In this document: one piece after another, positions 1 through 6,305 of the stretch | How positions within the stretch are numbered: the stretch's first letter is position 1 | Layout: the number at the start of each line of letters is the position of its first letter | Source: Acidimicrobiia bacterium | GTDB taxonomy: Bacteria; Actinomycetota; Acidimicrobiia; Acidimicrobiales; Acidimicrobilacustridaceae | DNA length: 13,192 nucleotides | Assembly: GCA_016462055.1 (NCBI GenBank) | Contig: JAEMTX010000034.1 | Location: 1 to 13,192, forward strand | Direction: 5' to 3' | The notes under the pieces: generated by a model | Told to the model about the DNA's origin: nothing | Databases searched by the model: none | Seen by the model: only the letters and a program-made list of their open reading frames with translations | Program-made: the position numbers and the translations under genes

Positions 1-1
1 G

Positions 2-1000
2 CCGGGTGACCCGCTCTATGAGTGGCGGAGGTATTCGATTGGAGCGCTGAACGGCGAGGACCATCGCCGTTTGCGCGGTTTGGTGAATCGAGCCCTCACC
101 CCAAAGTCGGCCGACAAAGTTCGTCCAGTGGTTCGACAGCATGTACGGGACCTTCTTGAACGTCACGCCGATACAGGTGAATTCGATGTGCGCGAACACA
201 TTCGCATCGTTCCGTTTCTTTCTATCGCCTCGTTCCTTGAAATCTCTCCGGCGGAAGCGGCGGAGGTAGGCCAGAAGATGCAAGGCGGGGGTGGCGACGC
301 GTTTGGCCCAAACGTCACTCAGGAGATTCGTGATCGAGCCAATGCAACGTTTGCTGTAGCAATGGAGTTCGTAGGCCAACTCGTTGAAAGTCGTAGAGCC
401 GAACCTCGAGATGATCTTCTGACTCGTCTGATCGAAGCCGAAGAGAATGGCGATCGTCTTAGCAATGAAGAACTCATTGTTTTGTTCACCAATATCTTCG
501 CTGGAGCGATCGAGACGACGTCGAGCGTGATGACTTCGATGTTTCTCGAGTTCGCTCAACATCCCGACCAGCTCGAACTTCTCCGATCGGATCCCGATGG
601 ATTGGTTCGCGGGGCGGTTGAAGAGGTTTTGCGTTATCGGCCCGGCTTCTACGCGTCGGGGAATAAGACGACGAAGGCAACCGAACTCGCTGGGCTGCAG
701 TTCGAAGCAGGCGAGGCAGTCACCACGATTATCGGCGGCCCAAACCGAGACCCGCTCCGCTACGAGGACCCGAATCGTTTCGACATCACTCGTGACCCAA
801 CCATGTGGTCGTTCACGTTCAGCATGGGTCCACACTTCTGCCTTGGGCAGGCCTTGGCTCGAGCCGAACTGCAAGAAACGGCCCTAGCAATTGCCGCGCA
901 TACGCGAAACCTGGAACTCACTGGCGAGTCGAAGTGGTTACCGCGAGTAATGGTCAATCATGTTGATACGTGCCCGATTCGTTACGAATTCATTCCGTAA
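2..1000 (+). CDS. Cytochrome P450, 5'-truncated by the window edge
   Basis: Heme-thiolate monooxygenase; 332 codons are visible and the reading frame is open to the left edge, so the true start lies outside. A TTG at 71 could be read as a start but would cut through helix C: the HxxxR motif (His codon 62-64, Arg codon 74-76) that contacts heme propionates begins before it. Counting from 71, the I-helix oxygen-activation motif AGAIETTSS lies near residues 143-151, the K-helix ExxR (EEVLR) near 184-188, and the cysteine ligand loop FSMGPHFCLG near 251-260, matching FxxGxHxCxG. All core catalytic elements are present, so it should be active. As a bacterial soluble class P450 it would need ferredoxin and reductase partners; none is in the window. 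The substrate cannot be read from sequence; sterol, terpene or fatty-acid oxidation are all possible. It converges on sufU with a 24-base gap and no obvious terminator. Confidence 0.95.
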   Translation, partial: PGDPLYEWRRYSIGALNGEDHRRLRGLVNRALTPKSADKVRPVVRQHVRDLLERHADTGEFDVREHIRIVPFLSIASFLEISPAEAAEVGQKMQGGGGDAFGPNVTQEIRDRANATFAVAMEFVGQLVESRRAEPRDDLLTRLIEAEENGDRLSNEELIVLFTNIFAGAIETTSSVMTSMFLEFAQHPDQLELLRSDPDGLVRGAVEEVLRYRPGFYASGNKTTKATELAGLQFEAGEAVTTIIGGPNRDPLRYEDPNRFDITRDPTMWSFTFSMGPHFCLGQALARAELQETALAIAAHTRNLELTGESKWLPRVMVNHVDTCPIRYEFIP

Positions 1001-1024
1001 ACGATTCAAAGCCCGACAAACGGC

Positions 1025-1498
1025 TCAGGCGGATGCTTCTTCGATGCCTTGAGCGAGGGTGTTCCAGGCAAGCGTTGCGCACTTGATGCGAACCGGGAAC
1101 TTCACGACGCCACGCAGTGCTTCGAGATCGCCGAGTTTCACTTCGGGTGCATCGATTGCTTCGGTGGTCTCAGCACCTTCGAGGGTGTTTTCGTGAATCG
1201 ACATCATCGCTTTGAATGCGCGGGTTAGATCATCGATTTCGACAACGGACTTTCCCTTGACTGCAGCCGACATCATTGATGCTGACGACTGGCTGATTGA
1301 GCAACCCTGGCCTGAGATGCGAATGTCGGCCACGCCACCGTCGGCATCGAAGTCGAGATACAGGACGATTTCATCGCCACACAGGGGATTAAAACCCTCG
1401 ACGCGAAGAGCCGGAGGTGTTTCAAGCTCGCCGCGGTTACGCGGGTTGCGATAGTGGTCGAGGATGATCTCTCGGTAGAGGTCTTCGAGGCCGGGCAT
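1025..1498 (-). CDS. sufU: SufU, zinc-dependent sulfur acceptor for SufS
   Basis: A 157-residue IscU/SufU-fold protein. In Gram-positive bacteria SufU takes persulfide sulfur from SufS and passes it on for Fe-S cluster assembly. The SufU zinc-site residues are visible: Cys40 and Asp42 in NPLCGDE, Cys66 in GQGCSIS and Cys140 in RIKCATLAW. The spacer between Cys66 and Cys140 is long, as in SufU rather than IscU, and the N-terminus LYREIILDHYRNPRN is typical. The frame stays open upstream to 1591, overlapping sufS, but the added residues are low complexity. The ATG at 1498 is preceded at 8 bases by a GGGAG ribosome binding site (1507-1511, minus strand) and gives the usual family length. It lies 43 bases after sufS and is the last gene of the minus-strand run; a sufT-type gene, common after sufU in actinobacteria, is absent. 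Confidence 0.93.
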   Translation of the reverse strand: MPGLEDLYREIILDHYRNPRNRGELETPPALRVEGFNPLCGDEIVLYLDFDADGGVADIRISGQGCSISQSSASMMSAAVKGKSVVEIDDLTRAFKAMMSIHENTLEGAETTEAIDAPEVKLGDLEALRGVVKFPVRIKCATLAWNTLAQGIEEASA

Positions 1499-1506
1499 CG
1501 GCGGCA

Positions 1507-1511
1507 CTCCC
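1507..1511 (-). promoter_or_regulatory. Ribosome binding site of sufU
   Basis: GGGAG on the minus strand, 8 bases before the ATG at 1498. It decides the sufU start against the longer open frame that reaches back into the end of sufS. Confidence 0.7.
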
Positions 1512-1541
1512 TGTGCGTGGGGTTGTTGTGAGCGTAGGGGA

Positions 1542-2789
1542 TTAGAGGGTGAAGAACGCGCCAGTTGCATCGAGGGCGTCAGCGAGGGCATCGATATCGG
1601 CCGTGTCGTTGTAGACGTAGACCGAGGCGCGAGCAGTGGCGCCGATACCGAGGAGTTTCATGAGGGGCTTGGCGCAATGGTGGCCGGCGCGAACACAGAC
1701 CGCATGCTGATCGAGCACCTGTGAAATGTCGTGGGGGTGCAAGCCATCGAAATCGAAACTGAAGACACCGCCGCGCTCGGCGGGGCTTGATGGTCCGTGG
1801 ATGCGGATGCGATCGCCGAACCGTTCGTGGAGCGTAGAGATGGTGTAGTCGGTGAGCGCGATTTCGTGGGCTCGAATGTTGTCCATGCCCACGCCATTAA
1901 GCCATTCAACGGCGGCGCCCAGCCCGATAATTTCAGCGATCGGAGGAGTGCCGGCTTCGAACTTCCAGGGAAGATCGTTCGTGGTGAATCCATCGAGTCG
2001 AACATCGCGAATCATTTCGCCACCACCGAGGAACGGGGGCATTGCTTCGAGGAGTTCCTCACGGCCGTAAAGAACGCCGATACCAGTGGGGCCGCACATC
2101 TTGTGGCCGGAGAAGGCAACGAAGTCGGCCCCAAGTTCTTGAACGTTGGTGGCGCTGTGCGGGACCGACTGGCAGCCATCGATGATGCTGATAGCTCCGG
2201 CCTTGCGGGCGGCATCGGTAAGGGTGCGAACAGGATTTATGGTGCCCAGAACGTTCGACATCGCAGTTACGGAAAGCACCTTGGCGCCGTTGAGCAACGT
2301 GTCGAGATCTGTGAGGTCAAGGCGGCCTTCGTTGTCGAGTGGGATCCAACGAAGCTCAATGCCAATTTCCGCGACAAGCATGTGCCACGGAACGATGTTG
2401 GCGTGGTGCTCCATATGGCTGAGCACGACAACATCGCCGGCGACAAGGTTTGCTCGGCCCCAACCTAGAGCAACAAGGTTGAGTGCTTCGGTTGCGTTCT
2501 TGGTGAAGATGATTTCCGACGATGAACGAGCGCCCAGAAAATCGCGAAGAAGCGCTCGAGCGATTTCCATGCGGTTCGTTGCTTCTTCAGCGATCATGTA
2601 GACGCCACGGTGAACGTTCGAATTAATCGTGCGGTAGTAGTCGTCCATTGCGTCCAGAACCGCAAGTGGTTTCTGCGAAGTTGCGGCGGAGTCGAGATAG
2701 ACGATCGGCTTGCCGTGCACATCGCGCGAAAGGAGTGGGAACTGCGCCTTCATTGCGGTCCCGTCAATCGGGTCGAGGCTTATAACCAT
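1542..2789 (-). CDS. sufS: SufS cysteine desulfurase (class II, PLP-dependent)
   Basis: A 415-residue group II cysteine desulfurase that releases sulfur from L-cysteine as an enzyme persulfide. Visible sites: the substrate-side LDSAATSQKP near 32-41, the histidines of SHMEHHAN (near 125-131) that stack on the cofactor, Asp204 and Gln207 in IIDGCQ, the PLP-binding Lys230 in SGHKMCGPTG, the catalytic Cys372 in RAGHHCAKP, and Arg387 in the RAS-VYVYN segment that binds the substrate carboxylate. Length and motifs are those of SufS rather than IscS. The ATG at 2789 overlaps the 3' end of sufC by 10 bases and has a GAGGG ribosome binding site (2799-2803) inside sufC at 9 bases, so the two are likely translationally coupled. 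A second ATG at 2753 is possible but has less support. SufU, its sulfur acceptor, follows directly. Confidence 0.96.
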   Translation of the reverse strand: MVISLDPIDGTAMKAQFPLLSRDVHGKPIVYLDSAATSQKPLAVLDAMDDYYRTINSNVHRGVYMIAEEATNRMEIARALLRDFLGARSSSEIIFTKNATEALNLVALGWGRANLVAGDVVVLSHMEHHANIVPWHMLVAEIGIELRWIPLDNEGRLDLTDLDTLLNGAKVLSVTAMSNVLGTINPVRTLTDAARKAGAISIIDGCQSVPHSATNVQELGADFVAFSGHKMCGPTGIGVLYGREELLEAMPPFLGGGEMIRDVRLDGFTTNDLPWKFEAGTPPIAEIIGLGAAVEWLNGVGMDNIRAHEIALTDYTISTLHERFGDRIRIHGPSSPAERGGVFSFDFDGLHPHDISQVLDQHAVCVRAGHHCAKPLMKLLGIGATARASVYVYNDTADIDALADALDATGAFFTL

Positions 2790-3529
2790 GCGTCGTATCC
2801 CTCGGCTTCGAGTTTGCGAGAAAGTTCCGGACCACCTGATTCGGCAATTCGGCCATCGATAAGAACGTGCACGAACGAAGGGTTGAGTTCGTCGAGCAAA
2901 CGTTGGTAATGAGTGATGGCGAGAATGCCGAGTTCGGGACGGGCGGCGAGGACTTCGCGCACACCCTTGGCGACAACACGCAACGCGTCGATATCGAGAC
3001 CTGAGTCGGTTTCGTCGAGGATTGCGATTTCCGGTTGAAGGATCGCCATCTGGAGAATCTCGTTGCGCTTCTTTTCGCCGCCGGAGAAACCCTCGTTGAG
3101 GTAGCGATCGGCGAACGACGGATCCATATCGAGACGCGTCATCCAGTCCATGATTTCAAGCCGAAGTTCAAGCATTGAAAGATCGATGCCCCGTCGTGCC
3201 GACCACGCCTGGCGCAGGAAGTTCAGAACAGAGACGCCCTGAATTTCTTGTGGGTACTGAAAGGCAAGGAACATGCCGGCCTTGGCACGAACATCGGTGG
3301 GCCATGCAGTGACGTCGTCGCCTTTGAAGAGAATGCGGCCCGAGGTGACTTGGTACTCAGGGCTTCCGAGAAGTGCTGATGCGAGGGTTGACTTGCCGGA
3401 GCCATTGGGGCCCATCAGGGCATGGACTTCTCCGGTGCCGATGGCGAGGTCAACGCCGCGCAGGATCTCAACAGGGTTCTCGCCGGCCGTGGCGACGTGG
3501 AGATCCTCGATAGCAAAGAGGGGGGACAT
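2780..3529 (-). CDS. sufC: SufC, ATPase of the SufBCD Fe-S scaffold
   Basis: A 249-residue soluble ABC-type ATPase. SufC drives the SufB-SufD scaffold on which Fe-S clusters are built. Motifs in order: Walker A GPNGSGKST (40-48), Q-loop FQYPQ (Gln91), signature FSGGEKKR (148-155, the Suf-type form of the ABC signature), Walker B ending in Asp172-Glu173 within ILDETDSGLD, and switch His207 in ITHYQR. No membrane segment is present, as expected. The ATG at 3529 has no good ribosome binding site but is preceded by TAGACT at 7 bases (3537-3542), suggesting a leaderless transcript. Its stop overlaps the sufS start by 10 bases. Unusually, sufB and sufD do not precede it; the upstream gene is an MBL-fold hydrolase 71 bases away. 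Confidence 0.96.
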   Translation of the reverse strand: MSPLFAIEDLHVATAGENPVEILRGVDLAIGTGEVHALMGPNGSGKSTLASALLGSPEYQVTSGRILFKGDDVTAWPTDVRAKAGMFLAFQYPQEIQGVSVLNFLRQAWSARRGIDLSMLELRLEIMDWMTRLDMDPSFADRYLNEGFSGGEKKRNEILQMAILQPEIAILDETDSGLDIDALRVVAKGVREVLAARPELGILAITHYQRLLDELNPSFVHVLIDGRIAESGGPELSRKLEAEGYDAWL

Positions 3530-3536
3530 GGGCAGC

Positions 3537-3542
3537 AGTCTA
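3537..3542 (-). promoter_or_regulatory. Candidate leaderless -10 element of sufC
   Basis: TAGACT on the minus strand, matching the actinobacterial TAnnnT -10 consensus, with 7 bases between it and the sufC ATG. Transcription would begin at or next to the start codon. No convincing -35 box is visible. If used, sufC-sufS-sufU is transcribed independently of the upstream hydrolase gene. Confidence 0.45.
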
Positions 3543-3600
3543 GAACCTCTGGGGGATTCGCACTACCGCCGTAGGAGAAATTATGGGCCTGTGAAGAGGG

Positions 3601-4206
3601 TCACCAACCCCGATCGACCCATTCCTGCAGATGGGGTCGTTCGTAGCCAATGGTGGTCCAGTTGCCATGGCCGGGGAGCACGATGGTGTCGGCGCTGTAG
3701 GTGAAGAGTCGTTGGTCGAGTGAGTCGATGATGGTGGTGAAATCGCCTCCCTCGAACGTGGCGTTTCCGGGGCCTCCTGGGAAAAGGGTGTCGCCTGAGA
3801 ACATCAGCGGGCTTCCTTCAAGAGCGAAACACATGGATCCGCGAGTGTGGCCGGGCGTGGCGATTGTGCGGAGACGAAGTCGCCCAACCTCGATGACGTT
3901 GTCATCTTCCAAAATGCTGTCGTAGGCCTCGAGCATTTCTGAATCTGCAGTGGTGACGGCAACGTCGTAGCCGGCTTCGCGAACCGCGGGCACAGCTTGA
4001 ATATGGTCCCAGTGTCCGTGCGTTTCAATGACGCGGCGAACACCGAGGGCCGAGCACAACTCCAAGAGCCGTTCGTGTTCATTGGCCGCATCGATGAGAA
4101 CGCCATCGCCGGTCTCGGTGCAGCGGATGACGAACACGTTGTTGTCCATGGGCCCGACGACGATGGCATGGACTTCGTAACCAGTTTCGGCAAGGAGCAT
4201 CGTCAT
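3601..4206 (-). CDS. Metallo-beta-lactamase-fold hydrolase (glyoxalase II-like)
   Basis: A 201-residue MBL-fold metallohydrolase. Visible metal ligands: THGHWDH (His63, His65, Asp67, His68), His120 in TPGHTRGS, Asp139 in FSGDTLF and His180 in LPGHGNWTT, the complete set for a binuclear site. The glyoxalase II, persulfide dioxygenase and related thioester hydrolase families all share this signature, so the substrate is open. It lacks the long C-terminal domain of classical glyoxalase II. Starts are ambiguous: GTG 4212, ATG 4206 and ATG 4200 are in frame. I chose 4206 because GAGACT (4213-4218) sits 6 bases before it, the spacing expected of a leaderless promoter, and there is no ribosome binding site. 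It is the first gene of the minus-strand run ahead of sufC, 71 bases apart; a link to sulfur or persulfide handling is possible but only suggested by position. Confidence 0.85.
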   Translation of the reverse strand: MTMLLAETGYEVHAIVVGPMDNNVFVIRCTETGDGVLIDAANEHERLLELCSALGVRRVIETHGHWDHIQAVPAVREAGYDVAVTTADSEMLEAYDSILEDDNVIEVGRLRLRTIATPGHTRGSMCFALEGSPLMFSGDTLFPGGPGNATFEGGDFTTIIDSLDQRLFTYSADTIVLPGHGNWTTIGYERPHLQEWVDRGW

Positions 4207-4212
4207 ACACAC

Positions 4213-4218
4213 AGTCTC
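4213..4218 (-). promoter_or_regulatory. Weak candidate -10 element of the MBL hydrolase gene
   Basis: GAGACT on the minus strand, 6 bases before ATG 4206. It keeps the two most conserved positions (A at 2, T at 6) of TAnnnT but not the leading T. Support is mainly the repeated spacing seen at other genes in the window. Confidence 0.3.
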
Positions 4219-4370
4219 GCAGGGGATTGATTGCTGAGGGGTACCGCTGGGTCAGGGGAGCAATCGTTTACGAGCGGTTCGGGCCGGCCAGCCCAGCCTC
4301 GTCCCCTGATGCCCGAGACATTCGCCCGAAGATGTGCCGCCTCTTGGCTGGTTCGGCTAGAACTACCCCC

Positions 4371-4386
4371 TGCGGCAAATGCCGCA
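4371..4386 (+). other. Hairpin 1 upstream of the acyl-CoA dehydrogenase gene
   Basis: Perfect 6-bp inverted repeat TGCGGC / GCCGCA (4371-4376 and 4381-4386) with the four-base loop AAAT. It lies about 50 bases before the start codon in the 232-base divergent region between the MBL gene and the acyl-CoA dehydrogenase gene. No T-run follows, so it is not an intrinsic terminator; it could be a repressor operator (DNA palindrome) or a leader RNA structure. Confidence 0.5.
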
Positions 4387-4399
4387 ACGACCTAACCGG

Positions 4400-4416
4400 C
4401 GGGGGAACCACCCCCG
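4400..4416 (+). other. Hairpin 2 upstream of the acyl-CoA dehydrogenase gene
   Basis: Perfect inverted repeat CGGGGG / CCCCCG (4400-4405 and 4411-4416) with loop AACCA, ending 9 bases before the GGAGG ribosome binding site at 4426-4430. It would make a stable GC-only stem in the mRNA leader if transcription starts upstream of it. Together with hairpin 1 it forms a two-stem leader. Confidence 0.5.
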
Positions 4417-4425
4417 TTCGCTACC

Positions 4426-4430
4426 GGAGG
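4426..4430 (+). promoter_or_regulatory. Strong ribosome binding site of the acyl-CoA dehydrogenase
   Basis: GGAGG with 8 bases to the ATG at 4439. It is the best Shine-Dalgarno sequence in the window, and it fixes this start; in-frame upstream codons back to 4379 do not look like dehydrogenase sequence. Confidence 0.8.
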
Positions 4431-4438
4431 CCACCGCC

Positions 4439-5554
4439 ATGAACTTTGCCTTCTCTGAAGAGCAGGAAGAGCTCCGCAACATCGTTCGTCAGTTCCTTGA
4501 AGCAAAGTCTTCAGAGGCAGATGTTCGTGAGCAGATGGACACCGAGCGCGGTTACGACCCCGTCGTATGGGCGCAGATGGCCGAGCAACTCGGTCTGCAA
4601 AGTCTCACCATTCCCGAAGAGTTCGGTGGCCAGGGTTATGGCTACGTCGAACTCATCGTTGTTCTTGAGGAGATGGGCCGCTCCCTTCTGTGCGCTCCGT
4701 ACTTCTCCTCTGTTGTTCTTGCGGCGAACACCGTGATGCAGTCCGGTGACGATGCTGCCAAGGCCGCGATTCTCCCCGGTATCGCATCAGGCGAAACCAT
4801 CGCCACTGTTGCGTTCACCGAACCGAATGGTCGCTGGGACGAATCCGGTATCGAAGCAATCGCCAAGAACGACGGCGGAACCTGGAAGATCAACGGCACG
4901 AAGTCCTATGTCATCGACGGCCACACCGCGAACGTGATCATCGTTGCTGCTCGCACTGCCGCCGGCGTAAGCCTCTTCTCGGTTGCTGGCGATACTGCTG
5001 GTCTCACCCGTATAGCACTGGCCACTATGGATCAGACCCGCAAGCAGGCCAAGCTCGAATTCGCCAATGTTGAAGGAACGCTCATCGGCACCGATGGCGC
5101 TGGCTGGGATGTTCTCTCCACCGTCCTCGACCTTGCTGCTGTTGGTCTTGCCGCCGAGCAGGTTGGTGGCGCTCAGATGTGTCTCGACATGGCAGTCCAG
5201 TACGCCAAGGATCGCGTGCAGTTCGGTCGTCCGATTGGTTCGTTCCAGGCCATCAAGCACAAGTGCGCCGACATCCTTCTCGAGGTTGAATCGGCCAAGT
5301 CCGCTGCGTATTACGCCGGATGGTGTGCATCGGAACTCAACGAAGAACTGCCTGCGGTCGCGTCGCTGGCTAAGGCCTATTGCTCCGATGCGTATTTCCA
5401 TGCGTCAGCCGAGAACATCCAAATTCATGGTGGTATCGGCTTCACGTGGGAACACCCCGCACACATGTACTTCAAACGTGCGAAGTCCTCAGAACTTCTC
5501 TTTGGTGATCCCACCTATCACCGTGAGCTTCTTGCTCAGCGCATCGGCATCTGA
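4439..5554 (+). CDS. Acyl-CoA dehydrogenase family flavoprotein
   Basis: A 371-residue acyl-CoA dehydrogenase (FadE-like), which would oxidise an acyl-CoA to the 2-enoyl-CoA with FAD. The N-terminal helical domain begins FSEEQEELRN, the middle beta domain contains VAFTEPNGRW (near 124-133) and WKINGTKSYV (149-158), and the C-terminal domain has AKDRVQFGRPIGSFQAIKH (256-274) and IQIHGGIGFTWEHPAHMY (327-344), both FAD-binding signatures of the family. The usual C-terminal catalytic Glu segment (YEGT-type) is replaced by KRAKSSELLFGDP (346-358), and no Glu is evident at the helix-G site used by isovaleryl-CoA dehydrogenase. Mycobacterial FadE proteins of the steroid pathways work as heterotetramers with one catalytic subunit, so this may be one half of such a pair; no partner gene is adjacent. 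ATG with GGAGG 8 bases upstream; the next gene follows 27 bases later. Confidence 0.9.
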   Translation: MNFAFSEEQEELRNIVRQFLEAKSSEADVREQMDTERGYDPVVWAQMAEQLGLQSLTIPEEFGGQGYGYVELIVVLEEMGRSLLCAPYFSSVVLAANTVMQSGDDAAKAAILPGIASGETIATVAFTEPNGRWDESGIEAIAKNDGGTWKINGTKSYVIDGHTANVIIVAARTAAGVSLFSVAGDTAGLTRIALATMDQTRKQAKLEFANVEGTLIGTDGAGWDVLSTVLDLAAVGLAAEQVGGAQMCLDMAVQYAKDRVQFGRPIGSFQAIKHKCADILLEVESAKSAAYYAGWCASELNEELPAVASLAKAYCSDAYFHASAENIQIHGGIGFTWEHPAHMYFKRAKSSELLFGDPTYHRELLAQRIGI

Positions 5555-5581
5555 TCCGCTGACTTCTGCGACGAGAACATC

Positions 5582-6034
5582 GTGATTGTCGTCTTCGTCA
5601 TCCTCTCTGCTCTTGCGGTACTCGTGATCGGCCTCGTTGCCGTTGGACGACTCGCGGGCCAGCTCGCAGAACAGCCTCGACCTGCGTTGTATGACCGCAC
5701 CGAAGCGGTCGACTTCGTGGCCGACCTTCTTCCCGATGACGTCACGGCGCAGTTGACCTACGACGAACTTGCACAATTGCTGCAGTGGCATCTCGACTAC
5801 CTCGAAGAGCGTGGCGTTGCGCGTGCCCAAGGCGTTGACAATGTTGCGAGTGGACCGCTCATCGCCGCCGAAGATGATGCATTGGCATTCGTCATCGGAA
5901 AGTCGACCGAAGCCGGCCTTGAGGTTGACGATGTTTGGGTCGTTCAAGTGATCCAAGGCAATGAGAACTACCTCGAAGCCATCGGCGCTATCGGCTCTGA
6001 GCTGTTGATGCCCGAAGATCCAACCGTCAAGTAA
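5582..6034 (+). CDS. Small membrane-anchored protein of unknown function
   Basis: 150 residues, not recognised. Residues 2-22 form one strongly hydrophobic segment with no preceding positive charges, likely an N-terminal membrane anchor; the remaining 125 or so residues are soluble and acidic, with Leu/Glu-rich helical stretches (TYDELAQLLQWHLDYLEERGV, about 59-79) and a second segment LEVDDVWVVQVIQGNENYLEAIG. No signal-peptidase site or catalytic motif is seen. The start is GTG at 5582 with only a weak GAGAA at 4 bases; it lies 27 bases after the acyl-CoA dehydrogenase, so it is probably cotranscribed with it. A near-perfect hairpin follows its stop. The long frame and codon choice like its neighbours support a real gene. 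Confidence 0.75.
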   Translation: MIVVFVILSALAVLVIGLVAVGRLAGQLAEQPRPALYDRTEAVDFVADLLPDDVTAQLTYDELAQLLQWHLDYLEERGVARAQGVDNVASGPLIAAEDDALAFVIGKSTEAGLEVDDVWVVQVIQGNENYLEAIGAIGSELLMPEDPTVK

Positions 6035-6048
6035 TCGCCGGTAAAAGA

Positions 6049-6070
6049 ACGGCCGTTGGTTCTCGGCCGT
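6049..6070 (+). other. Inverted repeat between two hypothetical genes
   Basis: Perfect 7-bp arms ACGGCCG / CGGCCGT (6049-6055 and 6064-6070) around the loop TTGGTTCT. It begins 14 bases after the stop of the membrane-anchored protein gene and ends 2 bases before the TACGAT hexamer that may be the -10 box of the next gene. On the plus strand no T-run follows, so it is either a U-tract-free terminator or an operator overlapping the promoter. On the minus strand the hairpin is followed by TTCTTTTA, but no minus-strand gene needs a terminator here. Confidence 0.5.
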
Positions 6071-6071
6071 C

Positions 6072-6077
6072 TACGAT
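6072..6077 (+). promoter_or_regulatory. Candidate leaderless -10 element of the 73-residue protein gene
   Basis: TACGAT, 6 bases before the ATG at 6084, the exact geometry of an actinobacterial leaderless promoter. No ribosome binding site is present before this ATG. The same hexamer, with a preceding C, occurs before ruvC. Confidence 0.5.
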
Positions 6078-6083
6078 GGCGTC

Positions 6084-6305
6084 ATGCATCGTCCGACGAA
6101 GTTTGAACACAACCGTTGGGTGGGCGACAAGCGCACGCAGGTCGTCTACGACGTCGACAACATTGATGATCCGTCCATCATTGAAGAACTAATGGAAGCC
6201 GAGACCTTCATTTGCTTCGGACCAGACACGGTCGACGAAGCACGCAATCGTTGTTACAAGCCCTACAAGGGCAACGGCAGCGGTCTCGTAGACGTCGAAA
6301 GCTGA
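6084..6305 (+). CDS. Small conserved-looking protein of unknown function
   Basis: 73 residues, soluble, with no membrane segment. The N-terminal part (KFEHNRWVGDKRTQVVYDVDN) is followed by an acidic helix (SIIEELMEAETFICFGPD) and TVDEARNRCYKPYKG. The two Cys (ICFGPD and NRCYKP) are single, not paired as in a zinc finger. I do not recognise a functional family. The start is ATG at 6084 preceded by TACGAT at 6 bases. The stop TGA (6303-6305) is immediately followed by the TTG start of the hydrolase gene, so the two are likely coupled. Confidence 0.75.
   Translation: MHRPTKFEHNRWVGDKRTQVVYDVDNIDDPSIIEELMEAETFICFGPDTVDEARNRCYKPYKGNGSGLVDVES

Noticed and set aside
1499..1591. A longer sufU starting at 1591
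   Set aside because: The 31 added residues are Ser/Pro/Gln-rich and overlap sufS; the ATG at 1498 has a good ribosome binding site and matches family length.
1797..2468. A 223-codon open frame opposite sufS
   Set aside because: It lies fully antisense to a well-supported sufS, its translation has no recognisable motif, and long antisense frames are common in DNA of this composition.
4227..4442. A 71-codon frame in the divergent region before the acyl-CoA dehydrogenase
   Set aside because: It covers both hairpins and the ribosome binding site, has no start signal, and its translation looks like random GC-rich sequence. I see no gene in 4207-4438.
4787..5401. A 204-codon open frame antisense to the acyl-CoA dehydrogenase
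   Set aside because: It shadows a clear dehydrogenase gene and shows no domain, start signal or neighbour of its own.
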